A DNA stretch of 42,633 bases. It comes from Nocardia amikacinitolerans NBRC 108937. GTDB lineage: Bacteria > Actinomycetota > Actinomycetes > Mycobacteriales > Mycobacteriaceae. Made by a program: the position numbers and the translations under genes. Positions 16,981 to 24,907 of the stretch are shown here, one piece after another. Where the stretch lies: NCBI RefSeq assembly GCF_001612615.1, contig NZ_BDAU01000023.1:1-42633 (forward strand), in the 5' to 3' direction. The notes beneath the pieces are model-generated. The model was given only the letters and a program-made list of their open reading frames with translations. It was not told the DNA's origin and did no database searches. Every line of letters starts with the position of its first letter. The stretch's first letter is position 1.

Positions 16981-19086
16981 GTGTTCGGGATGCTCAGGCC
17001 GTGCTCGCACGGCGCCGAAAAGTATGGAATCGACGCGGCCGAATGGCGGGCGCACATGTGCGGGCTGTGTCTCGGCCTGCGCGACGGGCACGGCCAGCTC
17101 GCGCGCACAGCGACCAACACCGACGCGATCTTGCTCAGCGTATTGACCGAAGCGCAGCTGCCCGCACCATCGGCGCGCACCACCGCGGGACGCTGCCCGC
17201 TGCGCGGCATGCGGCGTGCGGAGGTCGCCGCGGCCGATTCGCCGGGCGTCCTGCTCGCGTCGACCGCGTCGCTGCTGCTCGGCTCGGCCAAACTGCGAGA
17301 TCACGTCGCGGACGGTGACGCGTCGCGGATCGCCGGGCGGCCCATGGCGCGGATGTCGACGCGCTGGGCGGACAGCGCTCGCAGGCAGGCGGCATTGATC
17401 GATTTCGACGTGGAACCGCTTGTCGCCGCGATCGATTCACAGCAACTCGTGGAGAGCCGCGCCGCTGCCCTACGGCCCGCGCCTCGCCCGGCGACGGGTA
17501 CCGCCGAGCCGAGAGGAATCGGCGGGCGTCGCGACGTACGCGCGGGCATATCCGACCGAAGTCCGTCTGCCGTATTCGATCCCAGCACTGCTTCCGGGGA
17601 GCTGCCTGTCTCGCACGATCGCAGTGCTACTTCCGGGGAGCTCCCTGTCTCGCTCGATCGCAGCACTGTTTCCGGGGAGCTGCCCGTCTCGCTCGATCGC
17701 AGCACTGTTTCCGGGGAGCTGCCCGTCTCGCTCGATCGCAGCACTGTTTCCGGGGAGCTGCCCGTCTCGCTCGATCGCAGCACTGTTTCCGGGGAGCTGC
17801 CCGTCTCGCTCGATCGCAGCGCCGCTTCGGGTGAGCCGCTCGTCACGCTCGATCCCAACGCTGCTTCCGGCGAGCCACTCGTCATGCTCGACCCCGGGGC
17901 TGCTTCCATCGAGCCGCCCGTCACGCTCGACGAACTCACGGCCCCGGCCGCCCTGTGCGCGGCCGAACTCTTTGCCCACACGGCGATTCTGGCGAATCGC
18001 CCCGAGAACGCCGACCAACTCCGCACCGCGGGAAGGCATTTCGGCCGCATTGCCCACCTATCCGACGCCATCGCGGATTACGACGACGACACCGCGCACG
18101 GCCGCTTCAATCCGCTCGCCGCGACCGGCACCACCCTCGCCGAGTCGTACGAGCTGGTGCGCGAATCCGACGCGGAGCTGCGCAGGGCCCTCGCCGCCGC
18201 CCGCCTGGCCGACGTCCCCACCATCCGCTGGATGCTGCTGGATCCACTGCATGCGCTGGTGCATCGGCTCGGCAAAGGCATCGGCGCGGTACGAGCCCAC
18301 GCCTGCAACGTATCTCGCGCAGACGACGCACCGGTCCACCTGTCCGGCACCGGCAGTCGTCCGTCGTCGCCTGGTCGCCCGGAGGTCAGTCAGGGGTCCC
18401 GCGCCGACTGCACCTGCGCCCATGAGCCTGGCGCTGACAGCCTTTCGTCGTCGCCTGTTCGCCTCCAGCTTGGTCAGATCTCTCCCGCCGATTACACCTG
18501 CGCCCATGAGCCTGGCACTGACAGCCTTTCGTCGTCGCCTGGTCGCCTCGTGCTCGGTCAGAGGCCCCGCGCCGACCACACCTGCGTCCACGAGTCGGGT
18601 ACCGACGGCCCCTCGTCGTCGCCTGGTCGCCTCGGGCTCGGCCAGATCTCCCACGCCGACCACACGTGCACCTGCGAGCCGCGTACCGGCAGCACGTCAG
18701 GCCCGGCCCCCGTCGTGGCGACTCGTCTCGACCACCAGCACACTTCCTTCCTCGGCGCGCCAACTCTCACCGAGCACCCGGACACCCCCGCCCTCGGTAC
18801 GTCGACGTCTTGCCCCACGTGCTCCGAAACAGCCCACCATCCCCGCGCGCACCGCACCGGCCACCGCCCCCCAACGCGCCGCCCCAACCTCGGCCAAGCC
18901 CTCACCATCGTCCTCGGCGTCTACTGCACCGGCTACGCCTGCTGCGCCGACCACACCAGCCCCTGCACCGGCGAGCGCAAGGACGCGTGGTGGAAGAGCT
19001 GCGATTGTGGTTCCTGCTGCGACTGCGGCGAGTGCTGCTCCGGCTGCGGCGATTGCTGCAGTTGCGGCGGCTGCTGCGACTGCTGA
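16981..19086 (+). CDS. DUF5685 family protein, enlarged by internal repeats, Cys-rich C-terminus
   Basis: The 701-residue protein starts at GTG 16981 after GGGGAAAA. Residues 1-160 and about 315-440 show the DUF5685 core: MFGMLRPCSHGAEKYG, EWRAHMCGLCLGLRDGHGQL, CPLRGMR, AKLRDHVADGD, HFGRIAHLSDAIADYDDDTA and FNPLAATGTTLAES. Between these halves lie about nine copies of a 13-residue repeat (SGELPVSLDRSTV). A second repeat of about 26 residues follows the core. The C-terminus is extremely cysteine-rich (SCDCGSCCDCGECC and similar pairs), as in other family members, and could bind metal. Family members are usually nearer 350-400 residues. Function is unknown. The core spans the repeats without a frameshift, so the gene appears intact. 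Confidence 0.8.
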   Translation: MFGMLRPCSHGAEKYGIDAAEWRAHMCGLCLGLRDGHGQLARTATNTDAILLSVLTEAQLPAPSARTTAGRCPLRGMRRAEVAAADSPGVLLASTASLLLGSAKLRDHVADGDASRIAGRPMARMSTRWADSARRQAALIDFDVEPLVAAIDSQQLVESRAAALRPAPRPATGTAEPRGIGGRRDVRAGISDRSPSAVFDPSTASGELPVSHDRSATSGELPVSLDRSTVSGELPVSLDRSTVSGELPVSLDRSTVSGELPVSLDRSTVSGELPVSLDRSAASGEPLVTLDPNAASGEPLVMLDPGAASIEPPVTLDELTAPAALCAAELFAHTAILANRPENADQLRTAGRHFGRIAHLSDAIADYDDDTAHGRFNPLAATGTTLAESYELVRESDAELRRALAAARLADVPTIRWMLLDPLHALVHRLGKGIGAVRAHACNVSRADDAPVHLSGTGSRPSSPGRPEVSQGSRADCTCAHEPGADSLSSSPVRLQLGQISPADYTCAHEPGTDSLSSSPGRLVLGQRPRADHTCVHESGTDGPSSSPGRLGLGQISHADHTCTCEPRTGSTSGPAPVVATRLDHQHTSFLGAPTLTEHPDTPALGTSTSCPTCSETAHHPRAHRTGHRPPTRRPNLGQALTIVLGVYCTGYACCADHTSPCTGERKDAWWKSCDCGSCCDCGECCSGCGDCCSCGGCCDC
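17580..17940 (+). repeat. 39-bp in-frame tandem repeat in the DUF5685 gene
   Basis: The DNA unit includes TCCGGGGAGCTGCCCGTCTC and GCTCGATCGCAGCACTGTT. The central four copies are nearly identical; the outer ones are diverged. The period is a multiple of three, so the frame is preserved. Confidence 0.9.
18350..18700 (+). repeat. Second in-frame repeat in the DUF5685 gene, unit about 80 bp
   Basis: Four diverged copies encode a unit of about 26-27 residues with SSSPGRLGLGQ, then ADHTC, then a HEPGTD-like end. The cysteine is kept in each copy. Confidence 0.75.
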
Positions 19087-19096
19087 CGAACACGAA

Positions 19097-19129
19097 AACG
19101 CCCCCGAATCACAGCGATTCGGGGGCGTT
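19097..19129. terminator. Bidirectional hairpin terminator
   Basis: AACGCCCCCGAATC (19097-19110) pairs perfectly with GATTCGGGGGCGTT (19116-19129) around ACAGC. It lies between the convergent ends of the DUF5685 gene (19086) and htdX (19142). Confidence 0.9.
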
Positions 19130-19141
19130 CGTGAAGCGGGC

Positions 19142-20011
19142 TCAGCGCAACGTCGCCGTCAGATGCGGGAAACCCTTCTTCGGGTGCAGCAGCGAAAGAT
19201 CCCAGCCGCCCTCGACCTGGTCCGCGTACACGTTCACCGTGGCGGGCAACAGGATCGGCTTGCCGAACTTCACCGTGTAGGTGGCCTTCTCGGGAATGCG
19301 GCCCTCGATATTGCTGAGGACGTTGGCCGCCGACCACATGCCGTGCGCGATCGCCTTCGGGAAGCCGAACGCCTTGGCGCCCAACGCCGAAGTGTGGATC
19401 GGGTTGTGGTCACCGGAGGCGTTGGCGTACCGGGTGATCATCTTCTGATCCACCCGCAGCGCCCGCAGCGGCGGCGGGGGCACCTCTTCCGGCTTCGGCT
19501 CGCCCTTGGGCTGATCCGACAGCGAGGTGCGCTGCTGGTGCAGAAAGGTGGTTACCTGCCGCCACACCTGCTCGCGACCCACGCTGACCTCGGTAATCGC
19601 GTCCACCAGCAGGCCCTTCGGATGCTCCCTCAGGTTCTCGATGTGGGTGCGGAAGTCCAGCGGCTCGCTCACCGAGATCTCGCGGGTGCGCTCGATCACG
19701 TTCTGCGCGTGCACCGCGCCCACCGCGACGAACGGGAAGTCGCGCGCCACCACCAGCTGCATGGCCAGCGGGAAGCTCAGGATGAACGGGTAGGTCAGCG
19801 GCAGCGAGTCGCCGAAGCGCAGGCCGGTGGCCCGGCAGTAGGCGGCCAGGTGATCAGGATCCACCTTCACGCCGTCGAGCCGAATGACCCGGTCCGGCAG
19901 CGTGGACTTGCGCGCCGAAAGCAGCGGCACCGGAACGGCCCCCAGCGCTGCCTTCACGAAAAGGCTGCTGTTCTTGGGCGTTTCGGTGAGCGTGATGGTC
20001 TCGGTCATCAT
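19142..20011 (-). CDS. htdX: 3-hydroxyacyl-thioester dehydratase HtdX (MaoC family)
   Basis: About 289 residues with a double hot-dog fold. The C-terminal half carries the hydratase-2 motif YANASGDHNPIHTSALGAKA, in which Asp and His are catalytic, followed by GFPKAIAHGMW. The N-terminal half is the degenerate hot-dog typical of HtdX (Rv0241c). The enzyme is expected to dehydrate or hydrate 3-hydroxyacyl thioesters, alongside FabG4. Its ATG at 20011 overlaps the fabG4 stop as ATGA; a second ATG directly follows, so either could start the protein. Close overlap indicates an operon fabG4-htdX read from the promoter at 21509-21537. Confidence 0.92.
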   Translation of the reverse strand: MMTETITLTETPKNSSLFVKAALGAVPVPLLSARKSTLPDRVIRLDGVKVDPDHLAAYCRATGLRFGDSLPLTYPFILSFPLAMQLVVARDFPFVAVGAVHAQNVIERTREISVSEPLDFRTHIENLREHPKGLLVDAITEVSVGREQVWRQVTTFLHQQRTSLSDQPKGEPKPEEVPPPPLRALRVDQKMITRYANASGDHNPIHTSALGAKAFGFPKAIAHGMWSAANVLSNIEGRIPEKATYTVKFGKPILLPATVNVYADQVEGGWDLSLLHPKKGFPHLTATLR

Positions 20012-21363
20012 GCTCCGATCAAGCTCTGGCCGCAGACCCGAACCACGTTGCCGTTCACCGCGTTCGAGGCCGGGCTCGCGAAGAACGCGATCGTCTCGGC
20101 CACGTCGACGGTCTGACCGCCCTGCAGCAGCGAGCTCATCAGGCGACCGGCCTCGCGGGTGCCGAGCGGGATGGCGGCGGTCATCGCGGTCTCGATGAAG
20201 CCGGGCGCCACCGCGTTGATGGTGATGCCCTTCTCCGCCAGCTTCGGCGCCTCGGCGTTCACCATGCCGATGACGCCTGCCTTGGAGGCGCCGTAGTTGG
20301 TCTGGCCGCGGTTGCCCGCGATGCCCGCGATGGAGGACACGTCGATCACGCGGCCGCCCTCCTTCAGCACGCCCTTGGCCACCAGGCCCTCAGTGATGCG
20401 GTGCGGCGCGGCGAGATTCACGTTGATGACCGAGTTCCAGCGGCCCTCGTCCATGTTGGCGAGCAGCTTGTCGCGGGTGATACCCGCGTTGTGCACGATG
20501 ATGTCGATGCCGCCGAAGCGCTCGGTGGCGAACTCGGCGAGCTTGTCCGCGGCGTCGGGCGCGGTGACGTCCAGCGCGAGCGCGGTGCCGCCGACCTTGT
20601 TGGCGGTCTCCGAGAGCGCATCGCCCGCGGCGGGGATGTCGGCGACGATCACCTTCGCGCCGTCACGGGCGAACACCTCGGCGATGGTCGCGCCGATGCC
20701 GCGCGCGGCGCCGGTGACCACGGCGACCTTGCCCTCCAGCGGACGGTCCCAGTCGGCGGGGGCGGTGGCGTCGTCCTTGCCGACCCGGATGACCTGGCCG
20801 TCGACGAACGCCGACTTGGCCGAGAGCAGGAACCGCAGGGTGGACTCCAGGCCGGTCGCGGCGGCCGAGGCCTCCGGGTGCAGGTACACCAGCTGGGCGG
20901 TGGCGCCGCGCAGCAGTTCCTTGGCGACCGAGCGGGTGAAGCCCTCGAGCGCGCGCTGGGCGATCTGCGCGTCGACACTGCCCGCCAGCTCCGGCGTGGT
21001 GCCGATGACCACAACGCGGCCCGACTGGGTGATGCTGCGCATCGCGGGCTGGAAGAACTCGAACAGCTGGGAGAGGTCCTCGATCGAGCCGATGCCGGTC
21101 GCGTCGAAGACGAGCGCGCCGTACTTGGTGCCCTGGCTCAGCGAGTCGGAGAAGGTGTAGTCGGACAGCAGCGCGCGCACGGGCTCGGCGACGCGGCCCT
21201 TGCCGCCGATCAGCACCGGGCCCGCCAGCGGCGGCTCACCCTTGACGTAGCGGCGCAGGTTCGCCGGCTGCGGCAGACCCAGCTTGCTCGCCAGGAACTG
21301 GCCGGGGGCGGAGTGGACGAACGATCCGTAGAGGTTGGGTGCACCCTTGCTCTTGGCTGCCAC
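20008..21363 (-). CDS. fabG4: 3-oxoacyl-ACP/CoA reductase FabG4 (high-molecular-weight FabG)
   Basis: 451 residues, matching mycobacterial FabG4 (Rv0242c, about 454). The first 200 residues form the extra flavodoxin-like domain (LRRYVKGEPPLAGPVLIGG, GALVFDATGI, RALEGFTRSVAKEL). The C-terminal ketoreductase domain has the nucleotide motif VTGAARGIGATIAEVFARDG, NNAG-type HNAGITRDKL, and the catalytic set in VSSIAG and NYGASKAG. FabG4 prefers NADH and long acyl-CoA substrates in mycobacteria. The start is GTG at 21363, preceded by TAGGAA and leading into VAAKSKGAPNLYGSFV; upstream codons lack family similarity. The mRNA would carry a leader of about 140 bases. Confidence 0.94.
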   Translation of the reverse strand: MAAKSKGAPNLYGSFVHSAPGQFLASKLGLPQPANLRRYVKGEPPLAGPVLIGGKGRVAEPVRALLSDYTFSDSLSQGTKYGALVFDATGIGSIEDLSQLFEFFQPAMRSITQSGRVVVIGTTPELAGSVDAQIAQRALEGFTRSVAKELLRGATAQLVYLHPEASAAATGLESTLRFLLSAKSAFVDGQVIRVGKDDATAPADWDRPLEGKVAVVTGAARGIGATIAEVFARDGAKVIVADIPAAGDALSETANKVGGTALALDVTAPDAADKLAEFATERFGGIDIIVHNAGITRDKLLANMDEGRWNSVINVNLAAPHRITEGLVAKGVLKEGGRVIDVSSIAGIAGNRGQTNYGASKAGVIGMVNAEAPKLAEKGITINAVAPGFIETAMTAAIPLGTREAGRLMSSLLQGGQTVDVAETIAFFASPASNAVNGNVVRVCGQSLIGA

Positions 21364-21508
21364 TGTTCCTACCTTTTCTGTCTCGAATTTCGCGGATGTC
21401 TGGTTCGCCCCTGGTGTTCCGCACGTTTCCGCGTGGGCCTGGACTGCGTGGCAGGCACCGCGCGGTGGGCGTGTCAGCGCACATTTGCGGGGTACGGTGT
21501 CGACAACA

Positions 21509-21537
21509 AACTTACTCCAGAGTAAGTTTAATGTAAA
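21509..21537 (-). promoter_or_regulatory. fabG4-htdX promoter with embedded operator
   Basis: On the minus strand TTTACA (21537-21532) and TAAGTT (21514-21509) are separated by exactly 17 bp, giving a plausible sigma-A promoter. The operator TTACTCCAGAGTAA (21512-21525) lies within it. The surrounding palindrome extends to 10-bp arms (21508-21529) around a two-base centre. It is 82 bp before the fadA2 start, so it could also act on that divergent gene. Confidence 0.75.
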
Positions 21538-21610
21538 CCAACGCACGGGGCACCGATCTGCGCGAAACATCCGTGCGCCGGACCATCCCACGAGACCCTT
21601 GGAGACTCGA

Positions 21611-22933
21611 GTGACAAACAAAGCCCGTTCAACCAAGAGCACGGCCAAGACCGCGAAGGCCCCGCGTCCGGTCGCGATCGTGGGCGGCAACCGGATCCCG
21701 TTCGCTCGCTCCGACAAGGCGTACGCCCACGCGTCCAACCAGGACATGTTCACCGCCGCGCTGGACGGTCTGGTGAGCAGGTTCAACCTGCAGGGCGAGC
21801 GGCTCGGCATGGTCGTCGGCGGCGCGGTCCTCAAGCGGGTCGGCGAGCACGGCATGATCCGCGAAAGCGTTCTGGGCAGCAAGCTTTCGCCCTACACCCC
21901 GGCGCACGACCTGCAGCTTGCCTGTGGCACCGGCCTGCAGGCGATCGTCACCGTCGGTGACGCGATCGCGGCGGGTCGCATCGACGCGGGCGTCGGCGGC
22001 GGCACCGACACCACCTCCGACGCGCCGATCGGCGTCAGCGAAGGCATGCGCGAGTGGATGCTCGACGCCAACCGCGCCAAGACCAACAAGGACCGCCTCA
22101 AGCTGGTCGGCCAGTTGCGCCCGAGCATGCTCGGCATCGAGATCCCGCGCAACGCCGAACCGCGCACCGGCCTGTCCATGGGTGAGCACGCCGCCATCAC
22201 CGCCAAGGAGTTCGGCATCGCGCGCGAGGCGCAGGACGAGCTGGCCTACCTGTCGCACAAGAACATGGCCGCCGCCTACGACCGCGGCTTCTTCGACGAC
22301 CTGATCACCCCGTTCCTCGGCCTGACCCGCGACGACAACCTGCGCCCGAACTCCTCGATCGAGAAGCTCGCCACCCTCAAGCCGGTCTTCGGCAACAAGC
22401 TGGGCGACGCCACCATGACCGCGGGCAACTCCACCCCGCTGACCGACGGCGCGTCCGCGGTACTGCTCTCCAGCGACGAGTGGGCCGCCGAGCGCAACCT
22501 GCCGGTGCTCGCCCACCTGGTCGACTCCGAGGTCGCCGCGGTCGACTACATCCACGGCCCCGACGGCCTGCTGATGGCGCCCACCTACGCGGTGCCGCGC
22601 ATGCTGGCCCGCAACGGCCTGACCCTGCAGGACTTCGACTACTACGAGATCCACGAGGCCTTCGCCTCCGTGGTCCTCGCGACCCTGCAGGCCTGGGAAT
22701 CCGACCAGTACTGCAAGGAGCGCCTCGGCCTCGACGGCGCGCTCGGCTCGATCGACCGCAGCAAGCTCAACGTCAACGGCTCCTCGCTCGCCGCGGGCCA
22801 CCCGTTCGCCGCCACCGGCGGCCGCATCGTCGCCTCCACCGCGAAGATGCTCGCCGAAAAGGGCTCCGGCCGCGCCCTCATCTCCATCTGCGCCGCGGGT
22901 GGACAGGGCGTCGTCGCCATCCTGGAGCGCTGA
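21611..22933 (+). CDS. fadA2: Acetyl-CoA acetyltransferase / 3-ketoacyl-CoA thiolase FadA2
   Basis: 440 residues with a complete thiolase fold: VAIVGGNRIPFARSDKAY at the N-terminus, the nucleophile cysteine in QLACGTGLQA, the NEAF-equivalent IHEAFAS, the histidine in GHPFAATGGR and the second catalytic cysteine in CAAGGQGVV. It resembles FadA2 (Rv0243) and FadI-type thiolases, which cleave or condense ketoacyl-CoA. The start is GTG at 21611, with GGAG eight bases upstream; the N-terminal lysine-rich head is short. It is divergent from fabG4-htdX and shares the operator region, supporting coordinated control. Confidence 0.92.
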   Translation: MTNKARSTKSTAKTAKAPRPVAIVGGNRIPFARSDKAYAHASNQDMFTAALDGLVSRFNLQGERLGMVVGGAVLKRVGEHGMIRESVLGSKLSPYTPAHDLQLACGTGLQAIVTVGDAIAAGRIDAGVGGGTDTTSDAPIGVSEGMREWMLDANRAKTNKDRLKLVGQLRPSMLGIEIPRNAEPRTGLSMGEHAAITAKEFGIAREAQDELAYLSHKNMAAAYDRGFFDDLITPFLGLTRDDNLRPNSSIEKLATLKPVFGNKLGDATMTAGNSTPLTDGASAVLLSSDEWAAERNLPVLAHLVDSEVAAVDYIHGPDGLLMAPTYAVPRMLARNGLTLQDFDYYEIHEAFASVVLATLQAWESDQYCKERLGLDGALGSIDRSKLNVNGSSLAAGHPFAATGGRIVASTAKMLAEKGSGRALISICAAGGQGVVAILER

Positions 22934-22945
22934 CGCATACCGCTG

Positions 22946-22972
22946 AAGGCGGCATCTACCGGGTGCCGCCTT
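22946..22972 (+). terminator. fadA2 terminator
   Basis: AAGGCGGCA (22946-22954) pairs perfectly with TGCCGCCTT (22964-22972), followed by TGGGTTT. It lies 13 bp after the fadA2 stop and also faces the hipA remnant on the other strand. Confidence 0.8.
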
Positions 22973-22994
22973 TGGGTTTCTCCTGCGGTGCAGG

Positions 22995-23113
22995 GTTTTT
23001 GATCTCCGCACGACCTGGAATTTCGTGCGGCCGTCGGCGGTGCGGGTGATGGTGGCGGCCAGCCTTGCCCGCTTCGTACACGTCGGCGCGGGCGATTCGG
23101 CGGGACCGGTCAT
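22995..23113 (-). pseudogene. HipA toxin N-terminal fragment
   Basis: The reverse strand begins at ATG 23113, overlapping the hipB stop as ATGA. The recognisable HipA N-terminus is split between frames: ADVYEAGK in one, then LAATITRTADGRTKFQ in the ATG frame. An extra G at the join (AAGGCTGG) and one compensating change upstream explain this. After about 35 codons the similarity ends at the fadA2 terminator. The kinase domain is absent, so no toxin can be made. Confidence 0.6.
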
Positions 23114-23312
23114 TCGGTGACGCCCAAGGTGAGTCCGACCACGTTCGCGACCGTGGCGACAGTCGCGATGCCGGTGCCGCCGCTGCCATGCTCGATCTCG
23201 CGAATCGTGCGGGTCGAGGTCCCTGCCAGTTCGGCGAGTTGCTCCTGCGTCAGCCGATGACGGCGCCTCGCGGTTCTGATCGCCTGTCCGATGTCCTCTT
23301 TGTGTCTGGCAT
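23110..23312 (-). pseudogene. HipB-like XRE antitoxin with a one-base frameshift
   Basis: The frame ending at 23110 reads EDIGQAIRTARRRHRLTQEQ, LAELAGTSTRTIREIEHG and TVATVANVVGLTLGVTE, a classical XRE/HipB helix-turn-helix antitoxin of about 67 residues. It has no start codon in frame. The ATG at 23312 has a perfect GGAAGG site five bases upstream but is out of frame by one. Adding one A to the AAA run of ACACAAAGAGG gives MPDTKEDIGQAIRT, which restores a normal protein. I infer a single-base deletion in that run, or a sequencing error there. Three palindromes lie directly upstream. The toxin partner is truncated. Confidence 0.65.
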
Positions 23313-23324
23313 GCCGTCCTTCCG

Positions 23325-23342
23325 TCGGCAGGATGCTGCCGA
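23325..23342. promoter_or_regulatory. hipB operator palindrome 1
   Basis: TCGGCAGGATGCTGCCGA has perfect 7-bp arms around GATG. It abuts the hipB ribosome site. The centre-to-centre distance to the next site is 60 bp. Confidence 0.65.
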
Positions 23343-23384
23343 ATTGGCGGTTCCGCAGTCAGGCCGAACGGGCGCCGAAGTAAA

Positions 23385-23402
23385 TCGGCAGTATCTCGCC
23401 GA
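23385..23402. promoter_or_regulatory. hipB operator palindrome 2
   Basis: TCGGCAGTATCTCGCCGA keeps the outer 5-bp arms TCGGC and GCCGA and the left inner arm of site 1. It is the weakest of the three sites and lies midway between the others. Confidence 0.5.
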
Positions 23403-23445
23403 AATCAGCCTGAACGGATCCGCCTGCCTGCGCGCTGGGCACAGA

Positions 23446-23463
23446 ACGGCAGCATGCTGCCGA
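23446..23463. promoter_or_regulatory. hipB operator palindrome 3
   Basis: CGGCAGCATGCTGCCG (23447-23462) is a perfect 16-bp palindrome with the same arms as site 1. It lies 61 bp from site 2, so the three sites are evenly spaced at about six helical turns. Confidence 0.65.
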
Positions 23464-23517
23464 TTCGACTTCGACCCGTCGACGCGTCCGCCGCCATGAC
23501 GACTTGTCGGAGACGCT

Positions 23518-23582
23518 CCCACACAGCGGTTGCACTCCTCGCATAGGCACCGCCTGTGTGAGGCGTGCGAACGGTTTGTGGC
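23518..23582. terminator. Dispersed hairpin element, copy 2 (3' of gnd)
   Basis: GCACTCCTCGCATAG (23532-23546) pairs with CTGTGTGAGGCGTGC (23554-23568) around GCACCGC. An outer CCACA/TGTGG pairing is kept. Compared with copy 1 (6328-6390), several bases differ in both arms while the fold stays, and the loop differs by one base. The gnd stop is at 23589, seven bases away. Confidence 0.7.
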
Positions 23583-23588
23583 ATCGGG

Positions 23589-24617
23589 CTAGTTCGGGGG
23601 CAGCTCGTAGTGCCCGCCGAATGCTTGGCGCATGGCCGACAGGAGCTTGTCCGCGTACAGCGACTCGCCGCGCGAGGCGAAGCGGGCGAAGAGGGCGGCC
23701 GAGAGGACCGGGGCGGGGACGCCGATGTCGATCGCGGCGTCCACGGTCCAGCGGCCCTCGCCGGAGTCCGAGACTCGGCCGCCGAACTCGTCGAGGTTCG
23801 GGTCCGCGTACAGCGCGCCGGCCGTCAGATCCAGCAACCACGAGGCGACCACAGACCCCCGCCGCCACACTTCTGTGACTTCCGGCACATCGATGTCGTA
23901 CTGGTAGTACTCGGGGTGTTCCAGCGGCGTCTCCTCGGCGGAGAACTCGCCCTTGTGCGCGGCCCCGTAGTTGGCTTTGTGCAGGATGTTGAGGCCCTCG
24001 GCGTAGGCGGCCATGGCGCCGTACTCGATGCCGTTGTGCACCATCTTCACGAAATGGCCAGCCCCGGCGGGGCCGCAGTGCAGGTAGCCCAGCTCGGCGG
24101 TGGACGGATCTCCGGTGCGGCCGGGGGTGCGCGGTGCGGCGTCGAGGCCGGGTGCGATGGACTTCAACAGCGGATCCAGGTACTTCACCTGCTCGGCCTC
24201 GCCGCCGATCATCAGGCAGAAGCCGCGGCTGAGGCCGAAGACGCCGCCGGAGGTGCCGATGTCCAGGTAGTGGATGCCCTTGGGGGTGAGTTTCTCGGCC
24301 CGCTTGATGTCCTCGTGGTAGCGGCTGTTGCCGCCGTCGATGACGATGTCGCCCGGTTCGAGCAGCTCGGCGACCTGATCGATCACGGCGCCCGTCGCGC
24401 CCGCCGGGATCATCACCCATACAACCCTGGGTTTCTCCAGCATCGCCACGAATTCCGGCAGGTCGGTGCTGCCCCGGAAATTTTCGCCCAGATCGGCGCG
24501 TAGTTCCTCGATGTTGCGGAGCTTGCGCTCGTAGCCGACCGCGGTGTGCCCGTCCCGGACGACGCGGCGGACGATGTTCGCGCCCATCCGCCCGAGGCCG
24601 ATCATTCCCAACTGCAT
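23589..24617 (-). CDS. gnd: 6-phosphogluconate dehydrogenase (decarboxylating), short Gnd type
   Basis: 342 residues. The N-terminal Rossmann motif is MQLGMIGLGRMGANIVRRV. The 6PGDH signature is DIVIDGGNSRYHEDIKRAE, and the catalytic segment is GPAGAGHFVKMVHNGIEYG with the active lysine and asparagine. The protein oxidatively decarboxylates 6-phosphogluconate to ribulose 5-phosphate in the pentose phosphate pathway. The length is that of the short GndA/YqeC-like class rather than the 470-residue NADP enzyme. ATG at 24617 was preferred to ATG at 24626 because GAGGGAG lies nine bases before the former but touches the latter. The dispersed hairpin follows directly. No pathway partner is adjacent. 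Confidence 0.92.
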   Translation of the reverse strand: MQLGMIGLGRMGANIVRRVVRDGHTAVGYERKLRNIEELRADLGENFRGSTDLPEFVAMLEKPRVVWVMIPAGATGAVIDQVAELLEPGDIVIDGGNSRYHEDIKRAEKLTPKGIHYLDIGTSGGVFGLSRGFCLMIGGEAEQVKYLDPLLKSIAPGLDAAPRTPGRTGDPSTAELGYLHCGPAGAGHFVKMVHNGIEYGAMAAYAEGLNILHKANYGAAHKGEFSAEETPLEHPEYYQYDIDVPEVTEVWRRGSVVASWLLDLTAGALYADPNLDEFGGRVSDSGEGRWTVDAAIDIGVPAPVLSAALFARFASRGESLYADKLLSAMRQAFGGHYELPPN

Positions 24618-24721
24618 ACCGTCCATCTCCCTCGTGGGTGCGAGCTGTCTGGCGGGTCGTCCTCGATTCTCCACGGAAGGTGTGTAACGCGGGGTGCGCT
24701 GCTCCGATAAACAGATCGGCT

Positions 24722-24760
24722 CCGCGCAGTTGCCAGACCCCCGACCCGGCAACTGCGCGG
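24722..24760. promoter_or_regulatory. Perfect 13-bp hairpin between divergent genes
   Basis: CCGCGCAGTTGCC (24722-24734) and GGCAACTGCGCGG (24748-24760) enclose a 13-base C-rich loop. It lies between the gnd start (24617) and the VanW-family start (24908), where a terminator for convergent genes is not expected. It could be a leader structure or an operator. Nothing else is evident in the 290-bp gap. Confidence 0.55.
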
Positions 24761-24907
24761 GGCTCTTCCGCGTTCGAGGCGGTTCATTGCACGAGGTTTG
24801 CTGCGCGTCCGAGCTCGAGTTCGGTACCCGGCGCGGACAACTATCGTGGATGACGACCCGCACCGTGCGCGGTCCACAAATACACCTTCATCGGGGAGGG
24901 ACGGTTC

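Noticed and set aside
17420..20116. An 898-codon plus-strand frame through the DUF5685 gene and htdX
   Set aside because: It crosses a strong terminator and the 3' end of an opposing conserved gene and reads Pro/Ser/Arg runs.
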